Part shown: positions 1 through 10,639 of the stretch, one piece after another | Layout: each line of letters opens with the position of its first letter | How positions within the stretch are numbered: the stretch's first letter is position 1 | Assembly: GCF_009295515.1 (NCBI RefSeq) | Contig: NZ_RQVV01000040.1 | Span: 43,867 to 107,866, forward strand | Reading direction: 5' to 3' | Length of the DNA stretch: 64,000 nt | From: Erwinia endophytica | GTDB lineage: Bacteria; Pseudomonadota; Gammaproteobacteria; Enterobacterales; Enterobacteriaceae | The notes under the pieces: model-generated | What the model saw: only the letters and a program-made list of their open reading frames with translations | Told to the model about the DNA's origin: nothing | The model's database searches: none | Translations under genes and position numbers: made by a program

Positions 1-583
1 CGGCCAGGCGCGCACGGCGGAAATTTTCTTTGCTGATAACGCCGCCAGGGAAATAAATATTGGCAAAGCTAACGCATCCCATCCGCCGACTTTCTACCAG
101 ACGGGGTTCGAAACCTTCGCCGATCACCATTTCGGTTGAACCTCCACCGATATCGATAACCAGTTTACGGCCTTTTTCCGGCTGCGTATGCGCGACGCCC
201 ATAAAGATCAGCCGCGCTTCTTCGTGTCCGGAAATCACTTCAATCGGGTAGGGGATGACCTCTGCGGCTCGATGCAAAAAATCCTCTGCGTTGATCGCCT
301 GGCGTAGCGTGTGCGTGCCAACAATAGTGACATTCGCCGGATTGAATCCCTGCAAACGTTCAGCAAACAGCGTCAGACAACTCAGGCCACGCTGAATAGC
401 ATCTTCTGTCAGTTTATTATTGTTATCCAGACCGTCGGCCAGATGCACGCGTTGTTTCAACCTGCCGAGTACCTGCATGGCGCCGTCGACCACGCGAGCA
501 ATCACCATGTGAAAACTGTTCGAACCCAAATCGATGGCGGCGAATTCCTGTGGTTTGGGGGTATTCTTCTGGGATATTGGCAT
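1..583 (-). CDS. ppx: Exopolyphosphatase Ppx, N-terminal part
   Basis: Cytoplasmic hydrolase that releases terminal phosphate from long-chain polyphosphate. Only the first 194 codons are present; the gene runs off the left edge. I translated it from the ATG at 583. The N-terminus carries the ASKHA-type phosphate-1 motif [13 protein letters not shown] at about residues 15-27 and the phosphate-2 loop [12 protein letters not shown] near residue 145, both typical of the Ppx/GppA family. The start lies 6 bp after the ppk stop, so the two genes form the usual ppk-ppx operon in which synthesis and breakdown of polyphosphate are coupled. GppA is a paralogue, but the ppk neighbour settles the call. 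Confidence 0.95.
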   Translation of the reverse strand, partial: MPISQKNTPKPQEFAAIDLGSNSFHMVIARVVDGAMQVLGRLKQRVHLADGLDNNNKLTEDAIQRGLSCLTLFAERLQGFNPANVTIVGTHTLRQAINAEDFLHRAAEVIPYPIEVISGHEEARLIFMGVAHTQPEKGRKLVIDIGGGSTEMVIGEGFEPRLVESRRMGCVSFANIYFPGGVISKENFRRARLA

Positions 584-589
584 AGTGAG

Positions 590-2650
590 TTAATCAGGTT
601 GTTCCAGCGATTTAATGTAATCATAGATAGCTAACTGTGCACGAACCTTGCGACGGTTGCCGCGTGGAACGTAACGATTGCTGAGCTCTTTATCTATGTA
701 GCGCGCTTTAAGCGTATCACTCAACAGGATGTTAATAATATCCAACACCCGTTGTTTCAGAATGGGGTCCAGTATGATGACGGCCACTTCAATACGGTAA
801 TCGATATTGCGGGTCATCCAGTCAGCCGAAGAAAGGAACACTTTTTTATCGCCGCTGTTCTCAAAAATATAGACGCGATCGTGTTCCAGATAGCGGTCAA
901 CGATGCTAATCACCCGAATATTTTCACTGATGCCTTCCAGGTCGGGGATCAGCGAACACATGCCGCGGATTAAAAGATTGACCTTCACGCCGACGCTGCT
1001 GGCGGTGTAAAGCCGGTCGACCAACCCTTTATCCACCAGGTTGTTGACCTTCAGTGTGATGCCAGCCGGGATACCGTTTTGCGCATTGGCGATTTCGTTG
1101 TCGATCAACTGATACAGTACCTGGCGAGTGTTTTGTGGCGACACCATCAAATTTTCAAAACTCACCGGACGGTAAGGGTTTTCAATAAAATTGAAGACAC
1201 GTCGCACTTCATTGGTGATCCGCGCATCGGCGGTCAGCAGTGAATAGTCGGTGTAAAGTCTCGCGGTTTTTTCGTTGAAGTTACCGGTACCGATATGAGC
1301 ATAACGGACAATTTCACCCTTCTCACGTCTTGATACCAGGAACAGCTTGGCGTGGATTTTCAGACCAGGAGCGGAAAAAATAACATGCACACCCGCTTCA
1401 GTCAGGCGTTTCGCCCAGTGGATATTAGCCTCTTCATCGAAGCGCGCTTGCAGTTCTACTACCACGGTCACTTTCTTACCGTTGTAGGCTGCGTGGATCA
1501 TCGCATCGATAATGCGTGAATGTTTCGCCACGCGGTAGATGTTAATTTTGATCGCCAGCACGGACGGATCAAACGACGCCTGGCGCAGTAGTTCCAGCAC
1601 ATGTTCGAAGGTGTGATAGGGATAATAGAGCAACACATCGCGGTTGCGGATTGCATCAAAGCCGTTGCGGAAGCGGTCAAACCAGATATGACGTAGCTGT
1701 GGCAGTGACTTGTTCACCAGATTGGCTTTGCCAACATTAGGGAAGTTGATGAAATCTTTGAAATTATGATAGCGGCCACCCGGTACAATGGAGTCGTAGC
1801 TGCTGATGTTCAGCTTTTTACTCAGCATTTCCACCATCGCATCCGGCATATCACGTTGATAAACAAAACGAACCGGCTCGGCCGTCAGGCGCTGTTTCAG
1901 GCTGGAAGACATCAATTCCAGCAGACTGGATTCCATTTCCGTCACCAGATCGTATTCGGCGTCGCGGGTCATCTTCATTGAATAGGCGTTAAGTGCATCG
2001 TAATCAAAAAAGCCCCGGAATATATCACCCAAACAGTAACGTAGAATATTATCAAGCAAAATCATTGGCTTGCGACGGCGAGGGGCTTCCGGCGGCAGAT
2101 TGACAAAACGCGGAACTTTATCGGAGGGAATTTCCAGCAGCGCGTAGTCGATCGCCTCACCGTGGATTATCTCTACCGCCAGATAAGTGTAATCATCCTT
2201 CAAAAACGCAATCAGATCAGTGTCATGATTGACAAGAATCGGAGTGATGTGCTGGCGCAGATGATGCTTAAAGTAGTGGCGTAACCAGTTCTGTTGATTG
2301 GGGGACAACTGGCGCTCGTTGATCAGGAAAATTTGATTACGCGCCATCTCCAGCAACAAATCATTGTACAGACTGTCAAATTCCTGGTCGGCTTTCAGAA
2401 CCCGGGCCTGAATCTTATTTAACAAATGACGGGGGGTATTAGGAGAACCCTGTTCTTCACCAATTAGTATGCGGCGCTTTAAATCCGCGAAGCGGACTTT
2501 ATAGAATTCTTCCAGATTATTGGAATAGATACCAAGAAAGCGCATCCGTTCAATCAATGGATTGGTTTTATCCGCCGCTTCCTGTAAGACGCGTTCATTG
2601 AACGATAACCAGCTTAACTCTTTTTCTATATACAATTTTTCCTGACCCAT
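590..2650 (-). CDS. ppk: Polyphosphate kinase Ppk1
   Basis: Membrane-associated kinase that reversibly polymerises the gamma-phosphate of ATP into polyphosphate. The protein is 686 residues, against 688 in E. coli. The start is the ATG at 2650 ([10 protein letters not shown]), with a GGAG site just upstream; the longer frame from 2689 adds 13 residues absent from the family. The catalytic histidines of the two HKD-like phospholipase-D folds are visible as His433 in KIHAK and His452 in AHIGTGN, offset by two from E. coli His435 and His454. It is followed after 6 bp by ppx. No regulatory site was recognised upstream. Confidence 0.97.
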   Translation of the reverse strand: MGQEKLYIEKELSWLSFNERVLQEAADKTNPLIERMRFLGIYSNNLEEFYKVRFADLKRRILIGEEQGSPNTPRHLLNKIQARVLKADQEFDSLYNDLLLEMARNQIFLINERQLSPNQQNWLRHYFKHHLRQHITPILVNHDTDLIAFLKDDYTYLAVEIIHGEAIDYALLEIPSDKVPRFVNLPPEAPRRRKPMILLDNILRYCLGDIFRGFFDYDALNAYSMKMTRDAEYDLVTEMESSLLELMSSSLKQRLTAEPVRFVYQRDMPDAMVEMLSKKLNISSYDSIVPGGRYHNFKDFINFPNVGKANLVNKSLPQLRHIWFDRFRNGFDAIRNRDVLLYYPYHTFEHVLELLRQASFDPSVLAIKINIYRVAKHSRIIDAMIHAAYNGKKVTVVVELQARFDEEANIHWAKRLTEAGVHVIFSAPGLKIHAKLFLVSRREKGEIVRYAHIGTGNFNEKTARLYTDYSLLTADARITNEVRRVFNFIENPYRPVSFENLMVSPQNTRQVLYQLIDNEIANAQNGIPAGITLKVNNLVDKGLVDRLYTASSVGVKVNLLIRGMCSLIPDLEGISENIRVISIVDRYLEHDRVYIFENSGDKKVFLSSADWMTRNIDYRIEVAVIILDPILKQRVLDIINILLSDTLKARYIDKELSNRYVPRGNRRKVRAQLAIYDYIKSLEQPD

Positions 2651-3108
2651 TTTTACTCCGATCTGCAGATCCCGCCTGAAACTGGTCATTGTTCAGTATC
2701 ATTATGGCGAGAGTATGGCAGTGATGTCCACGGACATTGTTTATCGTCTTAGGTTAACTACATCCGGGCAACATAACGACGCCTGATGAAAATGGGGTAT
2801 CTGTCCAGCGGTTACAGGGGGCGACGGCCGGATCCTTATGACACGGTAGAACGGCAGTTGCGTGCAGTGGCGCTGTGGCCGGAAGCGAAAGAGAATGATG
2901 GTATCCAGTCGACAGCAGTAACGACGGGTAATTGAAGAACTGATGAGCAGCTTGAAACAGCATTTCACGCTGGTGTGCATCATGATGCGGCAGGACCGTG
3001 TGGCGGAATTGGGTGAGATGGACACCCTGTGTATCACACCGTGTCAGCGTTACCGGTTGTTATGGTTGAGTCAGGTTTTCCTGAGCCGGTATTTAATCCG
3101 CAGACAGC
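2651..3108. other. Unassigned stretch between purN and ppk
   Basis: This stretch of 458 bp separates the purN stop from the ppk start, where E. coli has only a short gap. It has coding-like GC content and several short open frames on both strands, for example 2787-2936 (+), 2943-3239 (+, running into purN) and 2741-3037 (-). None has a convincing ribosome site or a sequence I recognise. The ppk promoter must lie in its right-hand part if ppk is not simply read through from purMN. It may be the remains of a lost gene, but I cannot say which. Confidence 0.4.
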
Positions 3109-3747
3109 TCAGTCGACCGCATACCCTGCGGGGGATAATTTTTCACCATCCAGCCAGGCCGCGCCATCGCGTAACGCCAGTCGTCCTTCAACAAACCAAC
3201 TCACGACTAACGGATAGATGGCATGTTCCTGGTTTTTGACCCGGGCAGTGACGTCCTGTTCGGTATCATTGGCAAAAATCGGCACTTTCGCTTGCAGAAT
3301 CACCGGGCCACCGTCCAGATGCTCAGTGACGAAATGTACCGAGGTGCCGTGTTCTTTATCACCGTTTTCAATCGCTTTGCGGTGGGTATACAGGCCAGGA
3401 TATTTCGGCAGCAGGGAAGGGTGGATATTCAGTATCCGGCCAGCATAGTGTTGCACAAACGCAGGGCTGAGGATCCGCATATAGCCTGCCAGTAGTAACA
3501 GATCGGGCTCCCAGACACCGATCTCCCGCATCAGTTGACGATCAAAAGCTTCACGCTCAGCAAACTGCGAGGCGAGAAGGACATGGGCGGGAACCCCGGC
3601 CTCACGTGCCCGCTCCAGTCCAAAGGCATCGGACTTATTACTGAACACGGCAACGACATTACCGTGGATCCGTCCCTGCTGGCAGGCATCCAGAATTGCC
3701 TGAAGATTGCTTCCCTGGCCGGAAACCAGCACGACTAATCGTTTCAT
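3109..3747 (-). CDS. purN: Phosphoribosylglycinamide formyltransferase 1 (GART)
   Basis: Transfers a formyl group from 10-formyltetrahydrofolate to GAR, the third step of purine synthesis. Length is 212 residues, equal to E. coli PurN. The N-terminal phosphate loop is VSGQGSNLQ (residues 8-16). The catalytic triad is visible as Asn107 and His109 in [13 protein letters not shown] and Asp145 in EHLDGGP. The start codon overlaps the purM stop by 4 bp (ATGA), so translation is coupled and the pair shares the PurR-controlled promoter upstream of purM. Confidence 0.97.
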   Translation of the reverse strand: MKRLVVLVSGQGSNLQAILDACQQGRIHGNVVAVFSNKSDAFGLERAREAGVPAHVLLASQFAEREAFDRQLMREIGVWEPDLLLLAGYMRILSPAFVQHYAGRILNIHPSLLPKYPGLYTHRKAIENGDKEHGTSVHFVTEHLDGGPVILQAKVPIFANDTEQDVTARVKNQEHAIYPLVVSWFVEGRLALRDGAAWLDGEKLSPAGYAVD

Positions 3748-4784
3748 GCGTTAATAACCACTTGCTGCTCAGAATCCGCGCGTTTAATCACGCCGATTTT
3801 CCAGGCTTTCTCTCCCGCGTCAGTCAGCAGTTGTAGCGCTTTGTCAGCGTCGTGAGCGCTAAGGGCGATGATCATGCCAACGCCGCAGTTAAAAGTACGG
3901 TACATTTCAAAGCGGCTGACATTACCGGCATCCTGCATCCAACGAAAGATGGCCGGCCACTGCCAGCTTGACTCTTCCAGCACCGCCTGAGTGTGCTCTG
4001 GCAACACGCGAGGGATGTTTTCCCAAAAGCCGCCGCCGGTCAGATGAGCGATAGCGTGGACCTCAACGTGTTCGATCAGGCTGAGGATATTCTTCACATA
4101 GATACGGGTTGGGGCCAGCAGGTGATCTGCTATTGGCCGGCCTTCCAGCAGGGTCGCTGCCGGATCCGTTTGGCTGACGGCCAGAATTTTACGCACCAGT
4201 GAAAAACCGTTAGCGTGTGGACCGCTTGAACCCAGAGCAATGAGCACATCGTCTTCTTGTACTTTGCTGCCGTCGATGATGGCTGATTTTTCCACCACGC
4301 CGACACAGAAACCGGCTACATCGTAATCTTCGCCGTGATACATACCCGGCATTTCTGCCGTCTCGCCACCAACCAGCGCACAACCTGACTGAGAACAGCC
4401 TTCGGCGATACCGGTTATCACCCTGGCCGCGGTGTCGACATCCAGCTTGCCGGTCGCATAATAATCGAGAAAAAACAACGGCTCAGCACCCTGTACCACC
4501 AGATCATTCACACACATCGCGACCAGATCGATACCAATAGCGTCGTGGCGTTTCAAATCCATCGCCAGACGCAGCTTGGTGCCAACACCGTCAGTACCGG
4601 AAACCAGCACGGGCTCACGGTATTTTTGCGGCAATGCACAAAGTGCGCCGAAACCGCCCAGTCCTCCCATCACTTCTGGGCGACGGGTCTTTTTCACGAC
4701 ACCTTTGATCTGTTCGACTAAAGCATTGCCCGCGTCAATGTCTACGCCGGCGTCTTTATAGCTGAGAGAGGTTTTATCGGTCAC
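3744..4784 (-). CDS. purM: Phosphoribosylaminoimidazole synthetase (AIR synthetase)
   Basis: Closes the imidazole ring by ATP-dependent conversion of FGAM to AIR, the fifth step of purine synthesis. It has 346 residues (345 in E. coli) and the PurM/SelD-type N-terminal sequence beginning [15 protein letters not shown]. The ATP-binding region around [10 protein letters not shown] (about residues 62-71) and [12 protein letters not shown] (about 138-149) is intact. It is the first gene of the purMN operon. The promoter and PurR operator lie 57-85 bp upstream, divergent from upp. Confidence 0.97.
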   Translation of the reverse strand: MTDKTSLSYKDAGVDIDAGNALVEQIKGVVKKTRRPEVMGGLGGFGALCALPQKYREPVLVSGTDGVGTKLRLAMDLKRHDAIGIDLVAMCVNDLVVQGAEPLFFLDYYATGKLDVDTAARVITGIAEGCSQSGCALVGGETAEMPGMYHGEDYDVAGFCVGVVEKSAIIDGSKVQEDDVLIALGSSGPHANGFSLVRKILAVSQTDPAATLLEGRPIADHLLAPTRIYVKNILSLIEHVEVHAIAHLTGGGFWENIPRVLPEHTQAVLEESSWQWPAIFRWMQDAGNVSRFEMYRTFNCGVGMIIALSAHDADKALQLLTDAGEKAWKIGVIKRADSEQQVVINA

Positions 4785-4840
4785 TGCGAAATCCCCACGC
4801 GATTATGCGGTTGTGGTGGTATGGAAAATAAAGCGCGCTA

Positions 4841-4869
4841 ATTCTAGCAGTGCAGGCAAACGTTTGCGA
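4841..4869 (-). promoter_or_regulatory. purMN promoter with PurR operator
   Basis: The 16-bp sequence AGGCAAACGTTTGCGA at 4854-4869 holds a perfect 12-bp palindrome, GCAAACGTTTGC, and matches the PurR consensus closely. Read on the minus strand, a TAGAAT -10 element lies at 4841-4846, which puts the operator over the -35 region. That is how PurR with hypoxanthine or guanine represses purMN in E. coli. Confidence 0.85.
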
Positions 4870-4982
4870 GTGCCTTCTGCTGTCATATTGCGGATAGATA
4901 AATTTTAGCCGATGCTTAATCACAGCATGAGGAAACCGTCAGAAAAGGGATTAATTGGTAGGGCAGAGCAGACAAATGGCGC

Positions 4983-5003
4983 TATAATCTCGCGATTTTT
5001 TTG
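4983..5003 (+). promoter_or_regulatory. upp promoter with UTP-sensitive start
   Basis: A consensus TATAAT -10 is at 4983-4988 and is followed by an initially transcribed sequence of the form GATTTTTTTG (4994-5003, seven T residues). In E. coli this motif lets high UTP cause slippage and non-productive reiterative transcription, lowering upp expression. The -35 is poor, as expected for such a promoter. The upp start codon follows 26 bp later. Confidence 0.7.
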
Positions 5004-5029
5004 TAGCTTAACACTCCGGGAGAACAACA

Positions 5030-5656
5030 ATGAAGATCGTGGAAGTCAAACACCCGCTGGTCAAACATAAACTGGGCCTGATGCGCGAACATGATGTCAG
5101 CACCAAGCGTTTTCGTGAACTCGCTTCAGAAGTGGGAAGTTTACTGACCTATGAAGCCACTGCTGATTTAGAGACGGAAACTGTCACGATCAAAGGGTGG
5201 AACGGCCCGGTCGCCATCGAACGGATTAAAGGCAAAAAAATCACCGTGGTACCGATCCTGCGTGCTGGTCTTGGCATGATGGAAGGGGTGCTTGAGCACG
5301 TCCCCAGCGCGCGTATCAGCGTGGTAGGCGTTTACCGTGATGAAGAGACGCTGGAGCCGGTACCTTACTTCCAGAAACTGGTTTCCAATATAGAAGAGCG
5401 CATGGCGCTGGTGGTCGATCCGATGCTGGCGACGGGCGGTTCAATGATTGCCACTATCGACCTGCTGAAAAAAGCGGGCTGTAGTAGCATTAAAGTGCTG
5501 GTATTGGTGGCCGCGCCGGAAGGCATTGCCGCACTGGAAAAAGCGCACCCGGACGTGGAGTTGTATACTGCGTCAATCGATCAGGGATTGAACGAAAAAG
5601 GCTATATTATCCCGGGGCTGGGCGATGCAGGCGATAAAATTTTTGGTACTAAGTAA
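5030..5656 (+). CDS. upp: Uracil phosphoribosyltransferase
   Basis: Makes UMP from uracil and PRPP in the pyrimidine salvage pathway. It is 208 residues, the same as E. coli Upp, and starts [16 protein letters not shown]. The PRPP-binding loop is [11 protein letters not shown], followed by the uracil-binding C-terminal part ending [20 protein letters not shown] ribosome site precedes the ATG. It forms an operon with the uracil permease gene uraA downstream, with a hairpin in between that can reduce read-through. Confidence 0.98.
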   Translation: MKIVEVKHPLVKHKLGLMREHDVSTKRFRELASEVGSLLTYEATADLETETVTIKGWNGPVAIERIKGKKITVVPILRAGLGMMEGVLEHVPSARISVVGVYRDEETLEPVPYFQKLVSNIEERMALVVDPMLATGGSMIATIDLLKKAGCSSIKVLVLVAAPEGIAALEKAHPDVELYTASIDQGLNEKGYIIPGLGDAGDKIFGTK

Positions 5657-5727
5657 CGATGACTCAGCCCGGCCTGCAACAAAGTCTCCTTTGTCAGGGG
5701 GGCACGAATTTTAATTTTTTAATGCCC

Positions 5728-5753
5728 AAGCCGACCTGAGAGTCGGCTTTTTT
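5728..5753 (+). terminator. Hairpin terminator between upp and uraA
   Basis: Stem AAGCCGAC/GTCGGCTT with a CTGAGA loop, followed by a run of T. It lies in the upp-uraA gap, so it probably acts as a partial terminator or processing site rather than a full stop to the operon. Confidence 0.75.
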
Positions 5754-5778
5754 CGGCAAAACTAAAAGGATAAATACG

Positions 5779-7062
5779 ATGACGCGTCGCGCTATCGGCG
5801 TTAGCGAGCGCCTTCCACTGTTGCAAACCATTCCACTCAGCTTGCAACATTTATTCGCTATGTTTGGCGCAACGGTGCTGGTGCCCATTCTTTTTCATAT
5901 TAACCCGGCTACCGTATTGCTGTTTAACGGTATTGGCACATTGCTGTATCTGTTTATCTGTAAAGGTAAAATTCCCGCTTATCTCGGTTCCAGCTTTGCT
6001 TTCATTTCCCCGGTTTTGCTGTTGTTGCCGCTGGGCTATGAAGTGGCGTTGGGCGGCTTTATCCTTTGCGGCGTGTTGTTCTGTCTGGTGGCGCTGCTTG
6101 TCAAAAAAGCCGGAACTGGCTGGCTGGATGTGATGTTCCCGCCGGCGGCGATGGGCGCCATCGTCGCGGTGATTGGCCTTGAACTGGCTGGCGTGGCGGC
6201 GAATATGGCCGGACTGCTGCCTGCCAGCGGTACTCCCGCTGACGGTAAAACCATCCTGATATCCATGGTTACCCTGGGCGTGACCGTGTTCGGTTCGGTG
6301 CTGTTTCGTGGTTTTATGGCCATTATCCCCATTCTAATCGGGGTACTGGCGGGTTATGCGCTGTCTTACTTTATGGGCATTGTTAACTGGTCTGCGGTAG
6401 CGGCCACCCCGTGGTTTGCACTGCCCACCTTCTACAAACCGCGTTTCGAATGGTATGCGATGCTGACTATCCTGCCTGCGGCGCTGGTGGTGATCGCTGA
6501 GCATGTCGGGCATCTGGTGGTCACCGCGAATATCGTCAAGAAAGACCTGCTGAAAGATCCGGGTCTGCACCGCTCGATGTTTGCCAATGGGATCTCAACG
6601 GTTATCTCGGGCTTTTTTGGCTCCACCCCTAACACCACTTATGGTGAGAATATCGGTGTTATGGCGATCACCCGGGTTTACAGCAGTTGGGTGATTGGCG
6701 GTACGGCTATTCTGGCTATTTTGCTCTCTTGCGTGGGGAAACTGGCTGCGGCTATTCAGGCTGTGCCGGTTCCGGTCATGGGCGGTGTGTCACTGTTGCT
6801 GTATGGGGTTATCGGCGCGTCGGGGATCCGCGTGCTGATTGAATCGAAAGTCGATTATAACAAGGCGCAGAACCTGATCCTGACCGCCGTTATCCTGATT
6901 ATCGGTGTTAGCGGCGCAACGGTGCATATTGGTGCCGCTGAGCTGAAAGGGATGGCACTGGCGACCATTGTGGGTATCTGTCTGAGTCTGATTTTCAAGG
7001 TCATCAGCCTGAGTCGGCCAGAAGACGAAGTTCTCGATCCGCAGGAGCGTGATCCCAGCTAG
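5779..7062 (+). CDS. uraA: Uracil:proton symporter UraA
   Basis: Inner-membrane NCS2-family transporter that imports uracil with protons. The protein is 427 residues (429 in E. coli) and almost wholly hydrophobic, consistent with 14 transmembrane segments. Family signatures visible are [14 protein letters not shown] near residue 23, [14 protein letters not shown] near residue 240 (with the substrate-binding Glu and His) and [21 protein letters not shown] near 285. It follows upp by 122 bp, so uptake and phosphoribosylation of uracil are co-expressed. Confidence 0.97.
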   Translation: MTRRAIGVSERLPLLQTIPLSLQHLFAMFGATVLVPILFHINPATVLLFNGIGTLLYLFICKGKIPAYLGSSFAFISPVLLLLPLGYEVALGGFILCGVLFCLVALLVKKAGTGWLDVMFPPAAMGAIVAVIGLELAGVAANMAGLLPASGTPADGKTILISMVTLGVTVFGSVLFRGFMAIIPILIGVLAGYALSYFMGIVNWSAVAATPWFALPTFYKPRFEWYAMLTILPAALVVIAEHVGHLVVTANIVKKDLLKDPGLHRSMFANGISTVISGFFGSTPNTTYGENIGVMAITRVYSSWVIGGTAILAILLSCVGKLAAAIQAVPVPVMGGVSLLLYGVIGASGIRVLIESKVDYNKAQNLILTAVILIIGVSGATVHIGAAELKGMALATIVGICLSLIFKVISLSRPEDEVLDPQERDPS

Positions 7063-7154
7063 ACGCCGGGCTGCGGTGTCTGCCTGTTTCATTATCTTCG
7101 CCAAGTTATGATAAACTTGCGCCGGATTTTGTCCGACCAACACTTGAGGTGCTT

Positions 7155-7856
7155 CTGAACACACCGGCACAGCTGTCATTGCCACTGTATCTACCTGATG
7201 ACGAGACCTTTGCCAGTTTCTGGCCAGGGGATAATCCGTCACTGATTGCTGCGTTGCAAAGCGCGTTGCAACAGGAGCATGGCAGCTATCTCTATTTCTG
7301 GTCACGTGAAGGCGGTGGACGCAGCCATCTGCTGCATGCAGCTTGTGCGGAACTTTCAGCCAGCGGCGAAGCCGTGGGTTATGTGCCGCTGGATAAGCGT
7401 ACCTGGTTTGTGCCGGAAGTACTCGATGGGATGGAACAACTGGCGTTGGTCTGTATCGACAATATTGAGTGCATTGCCGGGGATGCGCTCTGGGAAATGG
7501 CGATCTTCGATCTGTATAATCGCATTCTTGAAACCGGCAGAACCCGTCTGCTGATAACCGGCGATCGCCCGCCACGCCAGCTTAATTTGAAACTTCCTGA
7601 TCTCGCTTCGCGCCTCGACTGGGGACAGATTTACCGTTTGCAGCCGTTATCGGACGACGATAAATTGCAGGCATTGCAACTGCGGGCCAGACTGCGAGGA
7701 TTTGAGCTGCCGGAGGATGTTGGGCGTTTTCTGCTCAAGCGTCTTGATCGCGAGATGCGCACGCTGTTTGTGACGCTGGACAAGCTGGATCATGCTTCGA
7801 TCAGCGCCCAGCGCAAACTGACCATCCCTTTTGTTAAAGAAGCACTCGGTCTCTGA
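7155..7856 (+). CDS. hda: DnaA regulatory inactivator Hda, CUG start
   Basis: AAA+ protein that, with the DNA-loaded sliding clamp, stimulates hydrolysis of DnaA-bound ATP and so prevents over-initiation of replication. From the CTG at 7155 the protein is 233 residues, like E. coli Hda, which is known to start at CUG. GAGG at 7146-7149 is 5 nt from this CTG but overlaps the GTG at 7149, so the GTG is a poor start. The clamp-binding motif QLSLPL lies at the very N-terminus. The degenerate Walker A region is [12 protein letters not shown], and the sensor/arginine-finger part around [11 protein letters not shown] is intact. Confidence 0.95.
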   Translation: MNTPAQLSLPLYLPDDETFASFWPGDNPSLIAALQSALQQEHGSYLYFWSREGGGRSHLLHAACAELSASGEAVGYVPLDKRTWFVPEVLDGMEQLALVCIDNIECIAGDALWEMAIFDLYNRILETGRTRLLITGDRPPRQLNLKLPDLASRLDWGQIYRLQPLSDDDKLQALQLRARLRGFELPEDVGRFLLKRLDREMRTLFVTLDKLDHASISAQRKLTIPFVKEALGL

Positions 7857-7922
7857 CCTTCCCGGTGCTTCAGCGTCATTCAACCTCAACACGGCGTCAT
7901 ACTGTGGCCGCAAGATTTATTG

Positions 7923-8285
7923 TCACTGTGGCGTTAAAATCTCCAGTACCTGCCTGGGTGGTCGGCCCAGCCGCGCTTTACCGTGGGCTACGACGACAGG
8001 ACGTTCGATCAACTTCGGGTGTTCTGCCATCGCTTGCAACAATTGAGCCTCACTCAGAGTCTTGTCCGCCAGATTTAACGTTTTATAGATTTCTTCCTGG
8101 GTGCGCATCAACTGGCGGGCTGAACTGAATCCCAGTTTTTTGAGCAGCGCCTGTAAGGTTGCGACATCGGGCGGCGTATCCAGATACAGCACCACCTCAG
8201 GGGTGAGCCCTTGTTCCTGCAGCAGCGACAGCGTTTCACGACTCTTGGAACAGCGTGGATTATGGTAAATCTGTACGTCGGACAT
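7923..8285 (-). CDS. yfgD: ArsC-family oxidoreductase YfgD
   Basis: Small thioredoxin-fold protein of the arsenate reductase (glutaredoxin-type) family, 120 residues. The active-site cysteine is Cys12 in IYHNPRCSKSRETL. The C-terminal part keeps IERPVVV, which contains the arginine that stabilises the arsenate adduct in true ArsC. There is no ars operon here. It sits directly downstream of bepA (11 bp), as yfgD does in E. coli, so its physiological role is unknown and arsenate reduction is only an inference from the family. Confidence 0.9.
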   Translation of the reverse strand: MSDVQIYHNPRCSKSRETLSLLQEQGLTPEVVLYLDTPPDVATLQALLKKLGFSSARQLMRTQEEIYKTLNLADKTLSEAQLLQAMAEHPKLIERPVVVAHGKARLGRPPRQVLEILTPQ

Positions 8286-8296
8286 GTTTTACATCC

Positions 8297-9757
8297 TTAT
8301 GATTTTTGGTACTGGCGAAAACGTTGCTGGAGTTGGCGCAACTGGTCAATACGGGCATCGTAACGGGCCTGTTTCAAACTGCCCAGCGGAACGGAGGCGC
8401 TGGCGCTGCTCAGGCTTCTGATCGCTTGATCGAGCTGGCCATTCAGTGCCAGACTTTCAGCCCGGGCCGCTTGTTCTTCGTCAGTCAGACCCTGATCGGC
8501 TGAAGCCTGTGCGAGCAGATCCCAGCCGTTAGGATCGTCCTTGTGCGCCCAGGTGTAGCGATAGAGAATTTTACTGGCATTTGCAGGCTGCTTCGCTTCC
8601 ACATAGGCGTTGGCCAGGTTTAACTGGATAACTGGGTTATTGCTGACGCTTTTGGCGGCCAGTAACATGGCGATAGCCTGCTGAGGTTGTTTCAGACCAA
8701 TCTCAATATCGGTCATAATATCGAGATACCAGATATTATCCGGCTGTTTTGCCAACAGCGGCGCGATAATCTTTTTGGCGTTATCGAAACTTTTCGCCTG
8801 CAGAAACTGCACCGCTTTACCATACTGGGCTGCAGTCTGCTCCCGGCTGTTGCCTTTACTGAGGGTCGTCAGCAGATCATCAGTCAGTTGGTTCTGCCCG
8901 GTGGCGTACATGCCCAGTGCCCGCACTTTCGCCATGTAATAATCCTGTGACGATTGTACTTTGACGGGCTTCATCTGATTAGCGCGGTTACGCGTATCCG
9001 CCAGACGACTGTCCGGTAGTGGGTGAGTCAGCAATATTTCGGGGGGTTTAGAAGCGAAGCGCGACTGGTCGGCCAGTTTTTGCAGAAAATCAGGCATGGC
9101 CTCCGGATCGAACCCTGCGCGTTGTAAGACCTGAAGACCAATGCGATCCGCTTCCTGCTCGTTTTGCTGAGTAAAGCTGATAATCCCTTGCTGGGTGCCA
9201 GCCAGCGTACCGCTTAAGGCTGCCATCCCCGCTTGTGGGTTTGCCATCGCCAACAGAATCGAACCCAGCGCGCCAACCCAGGTCAGGGGAGCGTCACGCT
9301 GTTGTTGTTCCATCGCACGTGCCAGGTGACGCTGGGTCACGTGCGAGATTTCATGTGCCATTACTGAGGCCAGTTGACTCTCGTTATCGGTATAGCGAAA
9401 CAACGAGGAATGGAGTACCACGTTGCCACCAAAAAAGGCGAAAGCATTAATCTCATCATTACTGATCAGAAAAAAGTGGAAGGGCGTTTTTACCGACCAG
9501 GCATGGGTGACTAACCGTTGTCCCAATTGATTGATGTAGTCATTCAGCAGTGGATCGTTAATCAACGGCGCACTGGCACGCAACTGGCGGACATAAAAGT
9601 CGCCCATCTGCATTTCCTGGTTGATGGAGAGTGTGCCGCCAGCGGTAGTGCCAATATCGGGCAGATTATCGCTAACATCGGCTAAGACAGGTATTGATGT
9701 CGACATCAGCGCAGCAATCAGCGAGACCAGCGCACATTTTTTCAATCGGTTAATCAT
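8297..9757 (-). CDS. bepA: Periplasmic chaperone/metalloprotease BepA
   Basis: Periplasmic M48-family protein that helps assembly of LptD and other outer-membrane proteins and degrades stalled ones. It has 486 residues (487 in E. coli). A signal peptide ends near residue 26 (PVLA). The zinc-binding motif HEISH is at 135-139, with the third ligand in EADRIG near residue 201. The second half is made of TPR-like helical repeats used to dock on the BAM complex. In E. coli it belongs to the sigma-E regulon; I could not define a sigma-E promoter here with confidence. Confidence 0.96.
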   Translation of the reverse strand: MINRLKKCALVSLIAALMSTSIPVLADVSDNLPDIGTTAGGTLSINQEMQMGDFYVRQLRASAPLINDPLLNDYINQLGQRLVTHAWSVKTPFHFFLISNDEINAFAFFGGNVVLHSSLFRYTDNESQLASVMAHEISHVTQRHLARAMEQQQRDAPLTWVGALGSILLAMANPQAGMAALSGTLAGTQQGIISFTQQNEQEADRIGLQVLQRAGFDPEAMPDFLQKLADQSRFASKPPEILLTHPLPDSRLADTRNRANQMKPVKVQSSQDYYMAKVRALGMYATGQNQLTDDLLTTLSKGNSREQTAAQYGKAVQFLQAKSFDNAKKIIAPLLAKQPDNIWYLDIMTDIEIGLKQPQQAIAMLLAAKSVSNNPVIQLNLANAYVEAKQPANASKILYRYTWAHKDDPNGWDLLAQASADQGLTDEEQAARAESLALNGQLDQAIRSLSSASASVPLGSLKQARYDARIDQLRQLQQRFRQYQKS

Positions 9758-10639
9758 GCTGAATCCTATTCTGATGAGGTCCTCATTTAGCCGTTGCCGG
9801 CCAGCCTTTCCGAGCCGTAAATCTCCTTATGGGTATCTTAACTACTGGACTGGCGGAAAGAAACGTCTGAGGGAGGGATAAAATGCAGCAGAATGTTATC
9901 AATAGTCATCAATGACATAAAAAATTGAACAATATGAACCGCCATTGAGGTTCTCATCAGCGTGATATGATGGAAATACCCTTGCGGTTCTGGCTGGATC
10001 GACACTGTTAACTTTTTTAGTTCTACAAGTGTAATTGATTAAATTCAGGTTAATTTATTCAGTTAATTTGATGATAGAACGAAAAACGATGAGGTTTACT
10101 CTGAAAAAAGGTGTAACTAAGAGGGGCCGTCAGGTTACGGTAGGGTAAATGGATGTTTATTTTTTATCTTGAGCCATTGTTTTTATTTAGAGCCATATTT
10201 AAATGTGAATAATACGATGGTGATAATAATTCCATTCGCAATAATTTTATTTAATAAAGGTCTCACGTATTAAACTGCCTGACAGTTTACTCAATGTCAG
10301 TGAGCGGATGTCACTTGTTAGGTTAGCGCTAAAATATGACCAATATAAAATAAATATGATGAGCTTCAGGATTGATTTTTATGGGGGGGTATTTCCGCGG
10401 ATTCAGTATGAAATGGTCTTATATTTTTACGAGTATTCTAACGTGAGGGAAATACAGGGGAGGGTATGGCCAGCCAGTAATCATCTCCACCTGACGTAAA
10501 TCCATTATTTCAACTTTTTTCCCGCGTAACATTCTGCTCTGGTTATGTTATAGATCTACGGGTGCTGGCGAAACCCGGCAAGACGATGACTTTTAATCCT
10601 CAATTATCTGACCTGTAACCCCGTTACGGAGAGTATTCT
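9758..10639. other. AT-rich 880-bp spacer without a recognisable gene
   Basis: This region sits where E. coli carries perM. It is clearly richer in A and T than its neighbours, especially 9880-10400, and has no open frame with a good start. The only frame over 60 codons, at 10308-10499 (+), has no ribosome site and a low-complexity product. Promoters for bepA (leftwards) and the DsrE-like gene (rightwards) must lie at its ends. The composition suggests foreign or decayed DNA. Confidence 0.5.

Noticed and set aside
6790..7575. 261-codon frame on the minus strand across uraA and hda
   Set aside because: Antisense shadow of two well-conserved genes; product is low-complexity, rich in His, Arg and Gln, with no start site.
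10308..10499. 63-codon frame in the AT-rich spacer before the DsrE-like gene
   Set aside because: No ribosome site, aromatic low-complexity product, atypical composition.
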